Assembly: GCA_019637555.1 (NCBI GenBank)
Contig: JAHBVK010000009.1
Span: forward strand, 62,001 to 126,000
Direction of reading: 5' to 3'
Source: Anaerolineae bacterium
Lineage (GTDB): Bacteria; Chloroflexota; Anaerolineae; Aggregatilineales; UBA2796
DNA length: 64,000 bases
How positions within the stretch are numbered: the stretch's first letter is position 1; the number at the start of each line of letters is the position of its first letter. The position numbers and the translations under genes are program-made. The notes below the pieces were generated by a model. That model made no database searches. It was given only the letters and a program-made list of their open reading frames with translations, and was not told the DNA's origin. This document shows positions 53,020-62,498 of the stretch, piece after piece.

Positions 53020-53041
53020 TCAATGCAATCGTTTGCATTGA
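53020..53041. promoter_or_regulatory. LacI-type operator D
   Basis: TCAATGCAA-TCGT-TTGCATTGA: two perfect 9-base arms, the most symmetrical of the four sites (core TGCAATCGTTTGCA at 53024-53037). It lies directly after the -10 element of the minus-strand kinase-aldolase operon promoter, about 200 bases upstream of the plus-strand rhamnosidase gene. Confidence 0.8.
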
Positions 53042-53048
53042 TGACTTG

Positions 53049-53077
53049 AGATTAGTGTAACTTTGGGCTACTGTCAA
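53049..53077 (-). promoter_or_regulatory. Promoter of the kinase-aldolase operon
   Basis: On the minus strand TTGACA (53072-53077) and TAATCT (53049-53054) are exactly 17 bases apart, followed 7 bases later by operator D. The leader to ATG 52986 is about 55 bases. Confidence 0.75.
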
Positions 53078-53241
53078 GAAGCTAGTTTGTCTACAAAATA
53101 TCCCTATTTCCTTGAACTACTACAACACGGTAGTCATCAAAAGGCAGCAGCCTCCTGCGCTAGATTTACCAGTAATATAGTGTTGTCCCAAAACGGTGTC
53201 AGTTCCGACTACGAAACTGAAAAGAAGGGTTAAGTCCTAAA

Positions 53242-55980
53242 ATGATTACTGATCCCCGCTGTGAGTATCGCATCAATCCGCTCGGCATTGACATTGCTGC
53301 TCCGCGTTTTAGTTGGCGACAGAACACAGATCGCCGCGGTGCGCGACAAGTTGCCTATCGTCTACAGGTCGCCAGCGATCCGCAGCTCTTGTTGACGGCA
53401 ACTGCCGATTTGTGGGACAGCGGCAAGGTGGACTCGGATCAGTCAGTACACATAGTTTACAACGGTGTGCCGTTGGTCTCGCGGCAGCGTGCATACTGGA
53501 AGGTCAGCGTATGGGATGAACAGGGCGACACTGCCGACAGCGAGATCGCATGGTTCGAAATGGGGCTGCTAGAACACGCAGAGTGGCGAGCGAAATGGAT
53601 CGGCGCAACGTTGAGAGGTGGTACGAACACCTCGATTCCTGCCCCATTTTTGCGCAAAGCCTTTAACCTACCCGGCGCCATTCGCTCGGCACGGTTGTAC
53701 ATCACGGCGCAAGGACTCTATGAGTGTTCAATCAACGGACAGCGTATTGGCGAAGATGTATTTACACCCGGTTGGACGGTTTACCCGAAACGTATTCAGT
53801 ATCAAGTCTACGATGTTAGTGATCTGCTCAATGCTGGTGACAATGTAATCGGCGCGATCCTTGGTGATGGCTGGGCAGTAGGCTACGTGGGCTGGGGTAG
53901 TCGTCAGACATATAGTGATCAGCCGCAGTTGTTCGCTCAACTAGAGATCACACTGGCAGATGATAGCAGCGTCGTTATTGCTACCGATGAGACGTGGAAG
54001 TATCAGTTCGGTCCGATCTTGGAAGCGGACATGCAGATGGGCGAAGCGCACGATGCACGGTTGGAAATGATCGGTTGGGATCATGCTGACTTCGATGCTA
54101 GGCGCTGGTTTACGGTGGAAAGCTTCCCTGCTGTTGCGGCTGCACTGGTCGCCACCAATGGTCCGACAGTGCGCCGTATCAACGAGTTGAGACCGGTCAG
54201 CGATCCTGTGAACAAAGGTACCTTGCAGCGACCTCGCGCCATTTTCGATCTGGGGCAGAACATGGTCGGATGGGTGCGCTTCAAAGGTGCTGCGCCCGCT
54301 GGTACAACGATCACGTTGCGATTTGCGGAAGTACTCGATAGCGACGGCTCGTTGTACACGGCTAATTTACGCACAGCACGGGCTACTGACTACTATACTT
54401 TTGGCGCTGCTGGTGACACGATCTGGGAGCCAAAATTCACCTTTCACGGATTTCGATACGTGGAACTGATCAATTACCCCGGCGAGGTCACCCGCGACAC
54501 GATCACAGGGATCGTCGTACATTCTGCCACAACCCCGACCGGTGATTTCAACTGCTCGAATGCGCTAATCAACCAGTTGCAACACAACATCGTATGGGGA
54601 CAAAAGGGCAATTTTGTGGACATTCCTACGGACTGCCCGCAGCGCAACGAGCGCTTGGGCTGGACGGGCGATATTCAGGTATTCGTGCGTACAGCCGCTT
54701 TCAACATGGATATTGCCGGGTTCATGAGCAAGTGGGCGCGAGATTTAGCGGACTCACAGCGGGAGGATGGCGCTGTACCTGCTGTAGTTCCTCATGTCCT
54801 TGATGCGCCAAGCGATGGCGGTCCAGCGTGGGCAGACGCCGCAATCGTCTGTCCATGGACGATCTACCAGTGTTATGGTGATAAGCGCGTTTTACAGAAG
54901 AACTATTCCGTCATGACGAGGTTCATGAATTTCATGTTAGAGGGCAGTCCGGGGTATATCCGCTGTGCCGCTGATTACGCGGGTTGGCAAGGCTACGGCG
55001 ACTGGCTTGCCATCAACGCACCTACGCCGCGCGATTTGATCGGTACGGCATTCCTTGCTTATGACGCGCACCTAATGTCGCAGATCGCAGCCGTTCTGGG
55101 AGAAACGGCGGATGCTGAGAAATTCGCTAGGCTGTTCGAGGCTGTCAAAGCCGCTTTCGGCGCGCGCTTTCTGTCTGGTGGAGAAGCAGCAAGCATCATC
55201 ACGGCAGCGAGTTCAGAAATGCAGCAGGAAGTTGAACGTGCTGATGCACTCTCACAAGGGAACTTGAAGCAGACAGCTCCAGACACGATAAAGTCTCAGG
55301 TATTCAATAGCGCGCTGTTTACTCCCACGCAAACAGCTTATGTGCTGGCGCTGCATTTTGATCTACTGCCGCAGCCTTTGCGATCCGTTGCCGTCAGCGA
55401 ATTGGTAGCAGATATTGAGCGACGGGGCTTGCATTTGTCTACTGGCTTCGTTGGTTCACCATATCTACCTCATGTCCTTAGTTCTAATGGCAGATTGGAT
55501 ACCGCGTATGCGCTGCTGCAGCAGAAAACGTGGCCCTCGTGGCTGTATCCAGTGACGCAGGGCGCAACCACGATCTGGGAACGCTGGGATGGTTGGACAG
55601 ATGAAAATGGTTTCCAGACGCCCGATATGAATTCCTTCAACCATTACGCCTATGGTGCTATTGGCGCATGGCTGTACAACACCGTCGCCGGAATCGAGAT
55701 CGACCCCGCACAACCGGGCTACAAGCACAGCATCTTGCGTCCGCAACCGGGCGGTGGTTTGACTCAGGCTGAAGGCAAGCTGCATACACAATACGGAGAG
55801 TTGGTGTCACGTTGGGAACTTAAGGATGGCGTCTTTGAGTGGGTGGTGATTGTGCCGCCGAACACCAGCGCCACCGCCTATTTGCCCGTGTCTGGTAGTC
55901 AGATGACCATGAACGGTGAATCTATCAGCGGTGCTGTTCAGCATCTAGTGGCGGGTAAATATCAGTTCACTGTAGACTAA
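53242..55980 (+). CDS. GH78 family alpha-L-rhamnosidase
   Basis: A 912-residue rhamnosidase. Domain order: N-terminal fibronectin-like domain (PRCEYRINPLGIDIAAPRFSW), two beta-sandwich carbohydrate-binding domains with GLYECSINGQRIGEDVFTPG and ILGDGWAVGYVGW, then the (alpha/alpha)6 barrel with DCPQRNERLGWTGD (catalytic Glu) near residue 470 and a C-terminal beta domain (NTVAGIEIDPAQPGYKH). No signal peptide, so it acts on imported rhamnosides. Only a weak ribosome-binding site (AAGGGT) is seen. It is divergent from the kinase-aldolase operon, which suggests that rhamnose may be among the sugars handled nearby; whether operator D controls it is not clear. Confidence 0.92.
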   Translation: MITDPRCEYRINPLGIDIAAPRFSWRQNTDRRGARQVAYRLQVASDPQLLLTATADLWDSGKVDSDQSVHIVYNGVPLVSRQRAYWKVSVWDEQGDTADSEIAWFEMGLLEHAEWRAKWIGATLRGGTNTSIPAPFLRKAFNLPGAIRSARLYITAQGLYECSINGQRIGEDVFTPGWTVYPKRIQYQVYDVSDLLNAGDNVIGAILGDGWAVGYVGWGSRQTYSDQPQLFAQLEITLADDSSVVIATDETWKYQFGPILEADMQMGEAHDARLEMIGWDHADFDARRWFTVESFPAVAAALVATNGPTVRRINELRPVSDPVNKGTLQRPRAIFDLGQNMVGWVRFKGAAPAGTTITLRFAEVLDSDGSLYTANLRTARATDYYTFGAAGDTIWEPKFTFHGFRYVELINYPGEVTRDTITGIVVHSATTPTGDFNCSNALINQLQHNIVWGQKGNFVDIPTDCPQRNERLGWTGDIQVFVRTAAFNMDIAGFMSKWARDLADSQREDGAVPAVVPHVLDAPSDGGPAWADAAIVCPWTIYQCYGDKRVLQKNYSVMTRFMNFMLEGSPGYIRCAADYAGWQGYGDWLAINAPTPRDLIGTAFLAYDAHLMSQIAAVLGETADAEKFARLFEAVKAAFGARFLSGGEAASIITAASSEMQQEVERADALSQGNLKQTAPDTIKSQVFNSALFTPTQTAYVLALHFDLLPQPLRSVAVSELVADIERRGLHLSTGFVGSPYLPHVLSSNGRLDTAYALLQQKTWPSWLYPVTQGATTIWERWDGWTDENGFQTPDMNSFNHYAYGAIGAWLYNTVAGIEIDPAQPGYKHSILRPQPGGGLTQAEGKLHTQYGELVSRWELKDGVFEWVVIVPPNTSATAYLPVSGSQMTMNGESISGAVQHLVAGKYQFTVD

Positions 55981-56059
55981 ACTTCAGAATAGTGACGCAA
56001 CTTACGGTGGATCTATCACATTCTTTACTCGTTAACGGATTGGAAGCAGGGGAGATCAT

Positions 56060-57427
56060 ATGACGCTTGAGCAGTTACTCAAATCGACGGCTGAACGCGC
56101 ATCTCGCTATTTGGAGTCGCTGGATGAGCGTGCAGTGGTACCGACGACAGACGCCTTGACGCAGCTGTCACGCTTAGATGAGCCGCTTCCCGATCTGCCC
56201 AGCGATCCTGAGGCAGTGATCGCCCTGTTGGATGAAATCGGCTCTCCGGCAACGGTAGCAACGGCGGGATCACGGTACTTTGGCTTCGTCACTGGCGGAT
56301 CGCTGCCCGCGACGTTGGCGGCGAACTGGATGGCGGGTGCGTGGGATCAGAACACGGCTTACACGGTGATGTCCCCAATCGCTGCCCGCTTGGAAGAAGT
56401 GGCGATGCGCTGGCTGTTGGATGTGCTGCACTTACCGTCTGATTGTGCAGTTGGCTTTGTGACAGGTGCGACTCAAGCAAATTTCGCGGGCTTGGCGGCA
56501 GCACGTCATGCCATCCTTGCTAAGCAGGGCTGGGATGTGGAAACACAAGGGCTGTTCGGCGCCCCCCCGATCACCGTTGTTGTAGGCGATGAGGTACATG
56601 TAAGCTTGCTGAAGGCGTTGAGTCTGCTTGGCTTAGGGCGGGAGCGAGTGATCCGTGTTCCGGTCGATGAACAGGGACGAATGCGAGCGGATTCTCTGCC
56701 GACGCTGGACGACAAAACAATCCTGTGTCTGCAAGCAGGTAATGTCAATACTGGCGCTGCTGATCCGATGGCTGTGATCATCCCGCAGGCGAAAGCGGCT
56801 GGTGCTTGGGTGCACATTGATGGCGCATTCGGTTTGTGGGCTGCCGCTGCCCCTGAACGTGAGCATCTAGTGACGGGGGTTGACTTAGCCGATTCATGGG
56901 CTACGGATGGTCATAAGTGGCTAAATGTTCCCTACGACAGCGGGCTGGTATTCGTGCGTGAGCCTCAGCACTTACGGGCAGCTATGACGGTGAATGCGGC
57001 ATACCTTCAGCAGACGGATATGCGGGAAGCTAGCCATTACACACCGGAAATGTCGCAGCGGGCAAGAGGTGTTGAGATATGGGCGGCATTACGATCATTG
57101 GGACGACAGGGAGTCGCTGATCTGATCGAACGCACCTGCCGTCACGCTGCACGGTTTGCTGATGGATTGAAAGCCGCAGGCTACACCGTTTTGAATGAGG
57201 TTGTGATTAATCAGGTGCTGGTTTCTTTCGGTGATGCCGAAACGACCCGCCGTGTGGTCGCTGGAATACAGCAAGACGGCACTTGCTGGTGTGGCAGCAC
57301 TGTCTGGCATGGGCAAACGGCAATGCGCATCAGCGTTTCGTCATGGGCGACGACAGATGCCGATGTTGAGCGCAGTCTTGAGGCGATGATCAGGGTGGCG
57401 TCAACGGTGAAGCAAGCCGTGATCTAA
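56060..57427 (+). CDS. Pyridoxal-phosphate-dependent decarboxylase
   Basis: A 455-residue fold-type I PLP enzyme of the group II decarboxylase family (aromatic amino acid, glutamate, diaminobutyrate type). Seen: GFVTGGSLPATLAANWM, GFVTGATQANFAGLAAARH, HVSLLKALSLLGLG with the ring-stacking His, HIDGAFGLWAA with the pyridine-binding Asp, and DGHKWLNVPYD with the Schiff-base Lys. GGGGAG precedes the ATG. The substrate is not clear from sequence. It stands alone between the rhamnosidase and the minus-strand regulator gene, 79 bases after the former, and converges on the latter. Confidence 0.88.
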   Translation: MTLEQLLKSTAERASRYLESLDERAVVPTTDALTQLSRLDEPLPDLPSDPEAVIALLDEIGSPATVATAGSRYFGFVTGGSLPATLAANWMAGAWDQNTAYTVMSPIAARLEEVAMRWLLDVLHLPSDCAVGFVTGATQANFAGLAAARHAILAKQGWDVETQGLFGAPPITVVVGDEVHVSLLKALSLLGLGRERVIRVPVDEQGRMRADSLPTLDDKTILCLQAGNVNTGAADPMAVIIPQAKAAGAWVHIDGAFGLWAAAAPEREHLVTGVDLADSWATDGHKWLNVPYDSGLVFVREPQHLRAAMTVNAAYLQQTDMREASHYTPEMSQRARGVEIWAALRSLGRQGVADLIERTCRHAARFADGLKAAGYTVLNEVVINQVLVSFGDAETTRRVVAGIQQDGTCWCGSTVWHGQTAMRISVSSWATTDADVERSLEAMIRVASTVKQAVI

Positions 57428-57442
57428 AGTTTTGTCAGCGTC

Positions 57443-58150
57443 TTACGTGCCAGTGTTATCCAGTTCCATGTTCAGCCTATAGCCAACGCCAGCCTCCGTC
57501 AGAACGTACAGTGGATTGTTCAAATCCTCGTTTAGTTTCTGACGGAGCTGCATGACCAATGCTCGAACTTTTCTTCGCTCTGTAGCATTTTCATCAGTCC
57601 ATATCGTGGCAAGCAGCCGTTCGTAAGTAACAAGATGCCCTTGTGCTTCAGCCAGTACCTTCAGCAAAGCGTATTCTTTGCGGGTGAGGTGTAGCGGTTT
57701 GTCGTCCAACTTGACGGTGCGCATGTCAATATCGATCATGAGCTTGCCAGTGCAGACTACATGCGGATTACTGGCGCTTGGAGTTTGCGCCACTCGCCGA
57801 CCAATCGCTCTTATGCGTGCGCCAACTTCTGGTACGCTGAACGGCTTTACTAGATAGTCATCGGCTCCAGCATCCAGCACAGGCACTTTGCTAGCATCGT
57901 CATTAAGCGCAGACATCATAATAACGGGGATGGTGCTCCAACTACGCAGTTGTTCGCAGATGGTCACGCCTAATAGACGTGAATCAAAGGTCATTTCCAG
58001 CAGGATAACATCGGGGCGGTGGATTAGGATCGAAGAAGCTAAGGAGTCCGGCTCTCGAATACCAAGCACCCGATAGCCGATGTTCTTCAACGCCTTGACT
58101 AATGCCTCACGATCCTCGTCGTCTTCATCGACCACCAGAACCCGATTCAT
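57443..58150 (-). CDS. OmpR-family response regulator with Glu at the phospho-acceptor site
   Basis: A 235-residue regulator. The receiver domain (1-120) keeps the acidic pocket VVDEDDED (Asp8, Glu9, Asp10), Ser80 and Lys102 (VKPF), but where the phosphorylated Asp should be (PDVILLDxM) it has Glu52 (PDVILLEM). A winged-helix DNA-binding domain (about 130-230) ends in TEAGVGYRL as in OmpR/PhoB. No histidine kinase is adjacent. Next upstream on the same strand is amt, and ureG/urt genes follow, so a nitrogen regulator like actinobacterial GlnR is the natural guess. The Glu may mimic permanent phosphorylation. It converges on the decarboxylase. Confidence 0.88.
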   Translation of the reverse strand: MNRVLVVDEDDEDREALVKALKNIGYRVLGIREPDSLASSILIHRPDVILLEMTFDSRLLGVTICEQLRSWSTIPVIMMSALNDDASKVPVLDAGADDYLVKPFSVPEVGARIRAIGRRVAQTPSASNPHVVCTGKLMIDIDMRTVKLDDKPLHLTRKEYALLKVLAEAQGHLVTYERLLATIWTDENATERRKVRALVMQLRQKLNEDLNNPLYVLTEAGVGYRLNMELDNTGT

Positions 58151-58257
58151 GGTTGCTTCCCTGTAACCCCGTAAAGCAGCACTAACGATGGATTTTTGTG
58201 TTCACTGGTTCGGCAAGCTGCCCAACAGGTTATTGCCTCTTATACCACGAAACAACA

Positions 58258-58290
58258 GAGCGGCGAAGCATGGTCTTTGCTTTGCCGCTC
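58258..58290 (-). terminator. Terminator hairpin after amt
   Basis: GAGCGGCGAAGCA (58258-58270) pairs with TGCTTTGCCGCTC (58278-58290) with one G-T wobble around a 7-base loop, 78 bases past the amt stop. The minus-strand tail is TGTTGTTTCG, only moderately T-rich. It separates amt from the response-regulator gene. Confidence 0.6.
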
Positions 58291-58368
58291 GTGTCTCTGT
58301 GTATCGCAGTGTCGAGCTAACTAGCTTACTGCTGCCTGTGACTGCTGCGCACTATAACCTGCTAAGGA

Positions 58369-59883
58369 TTAGTCACCGATTGCTGTAGCAGGACGAGTTG
58401 CCGTTTCGGCGGCTGGTACATCACCCGGCAGCGCCAGAATATCGGGCCAAATCGACTCGCCGTGCTCGTAGTTGTCGATGAAGTTGCCTTCCATCTCTGC
58501 CTTGGGATTGACGCGCAGACGCTTGATCGCCTTCAGCGCGACGAACATGATCACCGAGGTGACAGCGCACCAAACGATAGTCGCCACCGAACCTGTGATC
58601 TGCGTGATCAAGATGTCGGCACTGCCGCCACCAACCAGCAAGCCACCGAAACCAGCCTTAGCGTTTGCCGCGAATGGCGTGAGCGTGGGTTCCGCGAACA
58701 GACCGATAGCAATGATGCCCCAGACACCGCAAGCCAAGTGGACGGAGGATGCACCGACGGCATCATCAATCTTGATCTTCTCCAGCAGATCACCCCACAG
58801 TAGCAGTAGGATACCGCCAATCGTGCCGATGATGATCGCTGCCCAAGGATTCACGAAGGCGCAGCCGCCTGTGATGGCAACCAATCCGGCTAGCGAACCA
58901 TTCAAGCAGGCGACCAGACTCCATTTGCCAGTGCGGAGGTAGCCGAAGATCATTGCCGCGAGCGAACCAGCGCCAGCACCGAGCGTCGTGTTCAGAGTAA
59001 CGATACCAATCGTGCCCGCTGCGCCAACTGCACCCAGTGTTGAACCGGGATTGAAACCGTACCAACCGAACCACAGGATCATCGTACCGATCAGCGCTAG
59101 ACCGAGGTTATGGGCGGGAATTGCCTGCCCCCATACTTTGCCCTTACGCGGACCAAGTACAGCCGCACCGACCAGTGCGATCACACCGCCGACAGTATGA
59201 ACGACGTTGCTGCCAGCGAAATCGAAGAAGCCCTGCTGGAACAGCCAACCACCGCCCCATACCCAGTGAACGATAACCGGATAGATGACTACGATCACGA
59301 TAATGGTGTAAAGAATGTTACCAATGAAGTCAGTACGCTCAGCCATCGCACCAGTTGTGATCGTGCTTGCCGTCGCGGCGAACGCGAACTGGAAGAAGAA
59401 CATCGTCAGCGTACCGATGTTGCCGTAGAAAATGGTATTCGCGGTTTCAATTCCCGGTGCAAATAGAGTTGTACCGAATAGACCACTACCGTTATCCGCG
59501 CCGAAAGCAATACCGAACCCAACAATCCACCAACAGATCGCGCCCAACCCTGCTTCGAGGAAATTTTCGAGCAGCGCGTTAACACCGCTCGTCTGGCGGA
59601 TCATACCAGTTTCCAGAATGGCAAAGCCCAACTGCATGATGAAGACGAGGAAGCCCGTGAGCAGTACCCAAACCGTGTCAATACCGATCTTGATACTGGT
59701 GATGTCTTCGGCGGTGGGACCTTCTTGCGCGAGCGCGTGGCGCGCACCGAAGATCGCTAAGATCAGGGTGGCAGTTGCCATCGTCAAAAGGTGCCGTTTC
59801 ATTCGGCTGCCTCTACGCAACCGAACCTGCTTGTCGGTCTCATGTGGAGCCGAACGCCCCATGAGTTTAGTGAGAATAGACAT
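58369..59883 (-). CDS. amt: Ammonium transporter (Amt/MEP family)
   Basis: A 504-residue ammonium channel. A 30-residue basic lead precedes a signal-like segment (LTMATATLILAIFGARHALA), then eleven membrane helices. The conserved pore histidines are visible as His229 in NVVHTVGG and His382 in SSVHLACG, together with AMAERTDF and WFGWYGFNPGS. GAGGGGG lies upstream of the ATG. No glnB/glnK gene is adjacent, unlike many amt loci; instead an OmpR-type regulator gene follows. The 637-base region upstream carries three direct-repeat boxes that may be the binding sites of that regulator. Confidence 0.95.
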   Translation of the reverse strand: MSILTKLMGRSAPHETDKQVRLRRGSRMKRHLLTMATATLILAIFGARHALAQEGPTAEDITSIKIGIDTVWVLLTGFLVFIMQLGFAILETGMIRQTSGVNALLENFLEAGLGAICWWIVGFGIAFGADNGSGLFGTTLFAPGIETANTIFYGNIGTLTMFFFQFAFAATASTITTGAMAERTDFIGNILYTIIVIVVIYPVIVHWVWGGGWLFQQGFFDFAGSNVVHTVGGVIALVGAAVLGPRKGKVWGQAIPAHNLGLALIGTMILWFGWYGFNPGSTLGAVGAAGTIGIVTLNTTLGAGAGSLAAMIFGYLRTGKWSLVACLNGSLAGLVAITGGCAFVNPWAAIIIGTIGGILLLLWGDLLEKIKIDDAVGASSVHLACGVWGIIAIGLFAEPTLTPFAANAKAGFGGLLVGGGSADILITQITGSVATIVWCAVTSVIMFVALKAIKRLRVNPKAEMEGNFIDNYEHGESIWPDILALPGDVPAAETATRPATAIGD

Positions 59884-60093
59884 ACGCTGAAGCCCCCTCA
59901 GGCTATATGGAGAAGCTTCTAAAGAATAAAAAACTTGTTATAAGCCTGATACGTTGATAGTGTATGAAATTTCGATGGCTTGGGTTTAGGTGATTTAGAC
60001 GACAGTTATTGCAGTACGCACATATAACTATGCCGTTTATGTGCAACAAATCTCATCTCAAATTCGGATTCTTGTTACAGCTTGTTTGACTCG

Positions 60094-60111
60094 CTGTTCA
60101 AATTCTGTTCG
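60094..60111 (+). promoter_or_regulatory. Direct-repeat box 1 (OmpR-type site)
   Basis: CTGTTCA-AATT-CTGTTCG: two 7-base repeats with a 4-base spacer, 11-base period, the layout used by PhoB/OmpR-type regulators. It lies about 211 bases upstream of amt. Confidence 0.6.
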
Positions 60112-60182
60112 TTTTTTATCTCCGACTCCGCAGCAAGTCGATATTTTTCATTAGCAAGCACCAGCAGGGCAGACAACCTTTT

Positions 60183-60200
60183 TGAACAGAATTTGGACAG
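60183..60200 (-). promoter_or_regulatory. Direct-repeat box 2 (OmpR-type site)
   Basis: Minus-strand reading CTGTCCA-AATT-CTGTTCA, one base different from box 1 in the first repeat and from box 3 in the first repeat and spacer. It is inverted relative to boxes 1 and 3. Confidence 0.6.
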
Positions 60201-60319
60201 CCCCGAAATAGCTTCTTTCTAAGCGTAGACTCCCGCTCTGCCAACCGCTCTACTTCACTAAGTGCCGACATCGTAGTATCAGTGTGCGACTGCGCTTCAT
60301 AGCACTGAGCAGCGATACA

Positions 60320-60337
60320 CTGTTCAAACTCTGTTCA
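60320..60337 (+). promoter_or_regulatory. Direct-repeat box 3 (OmpR-type site)
   Basis: CTGTTCA-AACT-CTGTTCA: both repeats identical. It lies 184 bases before the xylanase start and 437 bases upstream of amt. Confidence 0.6.
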
Positions 60338-60345
60338 AGCTAAAC

Positions 60346-60359
60346 TGTGCAATTGCACA
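60346..60359. promoter_or_regulatory. 14-base palindrome, possible CRP/FNR-type site
   Basis: TGTGCAATTGCACA, perfect palindrome 8 bases after box 3. The TGTG/CACA ends resemble CRP-type half-sites. No CRP gene is in the window, so the assignment is weak. Confidence 0.35.
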
Positions 60360-60520
60360 AGCCGATAAAGCTGTGAAGATACGTTACGCAGTTTGCGTTA
60401 CAGCAGTCCTCTCGGGTATGGTGAGCGTGTGCCGAAACACGTTCTTGCTTCACTCAGCATCCTTCGGTTTTATGGCTTCAATCTAAATTTCTAGTGATAA
60501 AAAGAAGGTAGAAAGGTTTT

Positions 60521-61762
60521 ATGAGCACTCTTGATCAAGAAATTCGTCAGCAGCGCAGCGCTAACGCCACCGTAACCCTTTTTCGCAACGGTTCGCCACT
60601 CTCCAATCGTGAGATCACCTTGGAGCAGAAGAAACACAAAATGCTGTTAGGCAGCAATTGGGGCAATAGCAGCATCCAACTAGCGAACGGCGAGTTAACG
60701 GGCGAGGCAAAAGAGCTGGCTGAACGACGAAATCAGCACTTTCTGGCGTTGTTCAATCAGGCGACACTTCCATTTTATTGGGGACGATTCGAGCCAAAGC
60801 GCGGTCAGCCGGATACACAGCGCATCCTCAAAGCAGCGAAGTGGTATCAGGATAATGGCTGTGTGGTCAAAGGGCATCCGCTGTGCTGGCATACGGTGAC
60901 GGCGGATTGGCTGCTAGAGTTGAGCAACCGCGAAATCTTGGAAGCGCAAATCGGACGCATTAAGCGTGAAGTGGCGGACTTTGCAGGCGTGATTGATATG
61001 TGGGATGTGGTCAACGAAGCCGTGATCATGCCTGTGTTCGATAAATACGACAACGGCATCACGCGCATTTGCAAGGATCTTGGACGCATCGAATTAATCC
61101 GCACCATGTTCGAGACGGCGCGGGCAACCAACCCTAATGTCACACTACTGCTTAACGATTTTGATGTCTCATCAGCGTTCGACATTCTGGTAGAAGGCTG
61201 CTTAGAAGCAGGCATTCAGATCGACGTAATTGGCATTCAGTCGCACATGCATCAGGGTTATTGGGGCGAGGAAAAAACGCAGCGCGTCCTTGAACATTTC
61301 GCCCGTTTCAAGCTGCCCATCCACTTCACGGAGATTACCATCGTATCGGGCAAGATCATGCCGCCAGAGATCGAGGACTTGAACGACTATCAAGTGACGG
61401 AATGGCCCAGCACCCCGGAAGGCGAAGAACGGCAGTTGAACGAGGTGATCTCGTTTTACAAAACGCTGCTTGCCAACCCGCAGGTGGAAGCGATCACATG
61501 GTGGGATTTCACCGATGGCGGCTGGTTGAATGCGCCTGCTGGACTGCTGCGTAAGGATCAGACGCCCAAACCCGCCTATGAGGAACTGCTGCGCTTGTTC
61601 AAGGGAGAATGGTGGGTCAAGCCGACGAAAATCGTCACTGACGCGAACGGGGAATTCAAGTTTACGGGCTTTCTAGGCGATTATGCTGTGACAGCGGGAG
61701 ACCGGACGACCAATTTCTCCTTAAATGAGAATGGCGCAGCCTCAGTCTCCCTTAACTTTTGA
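60521..61762 (+). CDS. GH10 family endo-1,4-beta-xylanase
   Basis: A 413-residue enzyme. An N-terminal beta-strand region (NATVTLFRNGSPLSNREI) precedes the GH10 barrel: GHPLCWHTVTADWL, acid/base Glu166 in WDVVNEAVI, IQSHMHQGYW and nucleophile Glu271 in HFTEITIVSG, then WWDFTDGGW. The C-terminal 45 residues (TDANGEFKFTGFLGDYAVT) form a small beta domain that pairs in style with the N-terminal strands. No signal peptide is seen, so it is cytoplasmic or exported by another route; cytoplasmic GH10 enzymes on xylo-oligosaccharides are known. It interrupts the nitrogen gene cluster and converges on ureG with 12 bases between. Confidence 0.92.
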   Translation: MSTLDQEIRQQRSANATVTLFRNGSPLSNREITLEQKKHKMLLGSNWGNSSIQLANGELTGEAKELAERRNQHFLALFNQATLPFYWGRFEPKRGQPDTQRILKAAKWYQDNGCVVKGHPLCWHTVTADWLLELSNREILEAQIGRIKREVADFAGVIDMWDVVNEAVIMPVFDKYDNGITRICKDLGRIELIRTMFETARATNPNVTLLLNDFDVSSAFDILVEGCLEAGIQIDVIGIQSHMHQGYWGEEKTQRVLEHFARFKLPIHFTEITIVSGKIMPPEIEDLNDYQVTEWPSTPEGEERQLNEVISFYKTLLANPQVEAITWWDFTDGGWLNAPAGLLRKDQTPKPAYEELLRLFKGEWWVKPTKIVTDANGEFKFTGFLGDYAVTAGDRTTNFSLNENGAASVSLNF

Positions 61763-61774
61763 TCGGCTGACTAG

Positions 61775-62461
<687 letters not shown>

Positions 62462-62498
62462 GATCCTTAGTTCCTGATGAATAGTGATGAATTGAAAA

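Larger units (their letters stand above)
59884..60520. other. 637-base divergent control region between amt and xylanase
   Basis: No gene is supported. The region carries three copies of an 18-base direct-repeat box (60094, 60183, 60320) and a 14-base palindrome (60346-60359). AGAAGG/AAAGG precedes the xylanase ATG. No clear -35/-10 pair could be assigned for either gene with confidence. Confidence 0.6.

Noticed and set aside
53100..53241. A possible promoter TATAGT (53176-53181) for the rhamnosidase gene
   Set aside because: No -35 element lies at a proper distance and there is no extended -10 motif.
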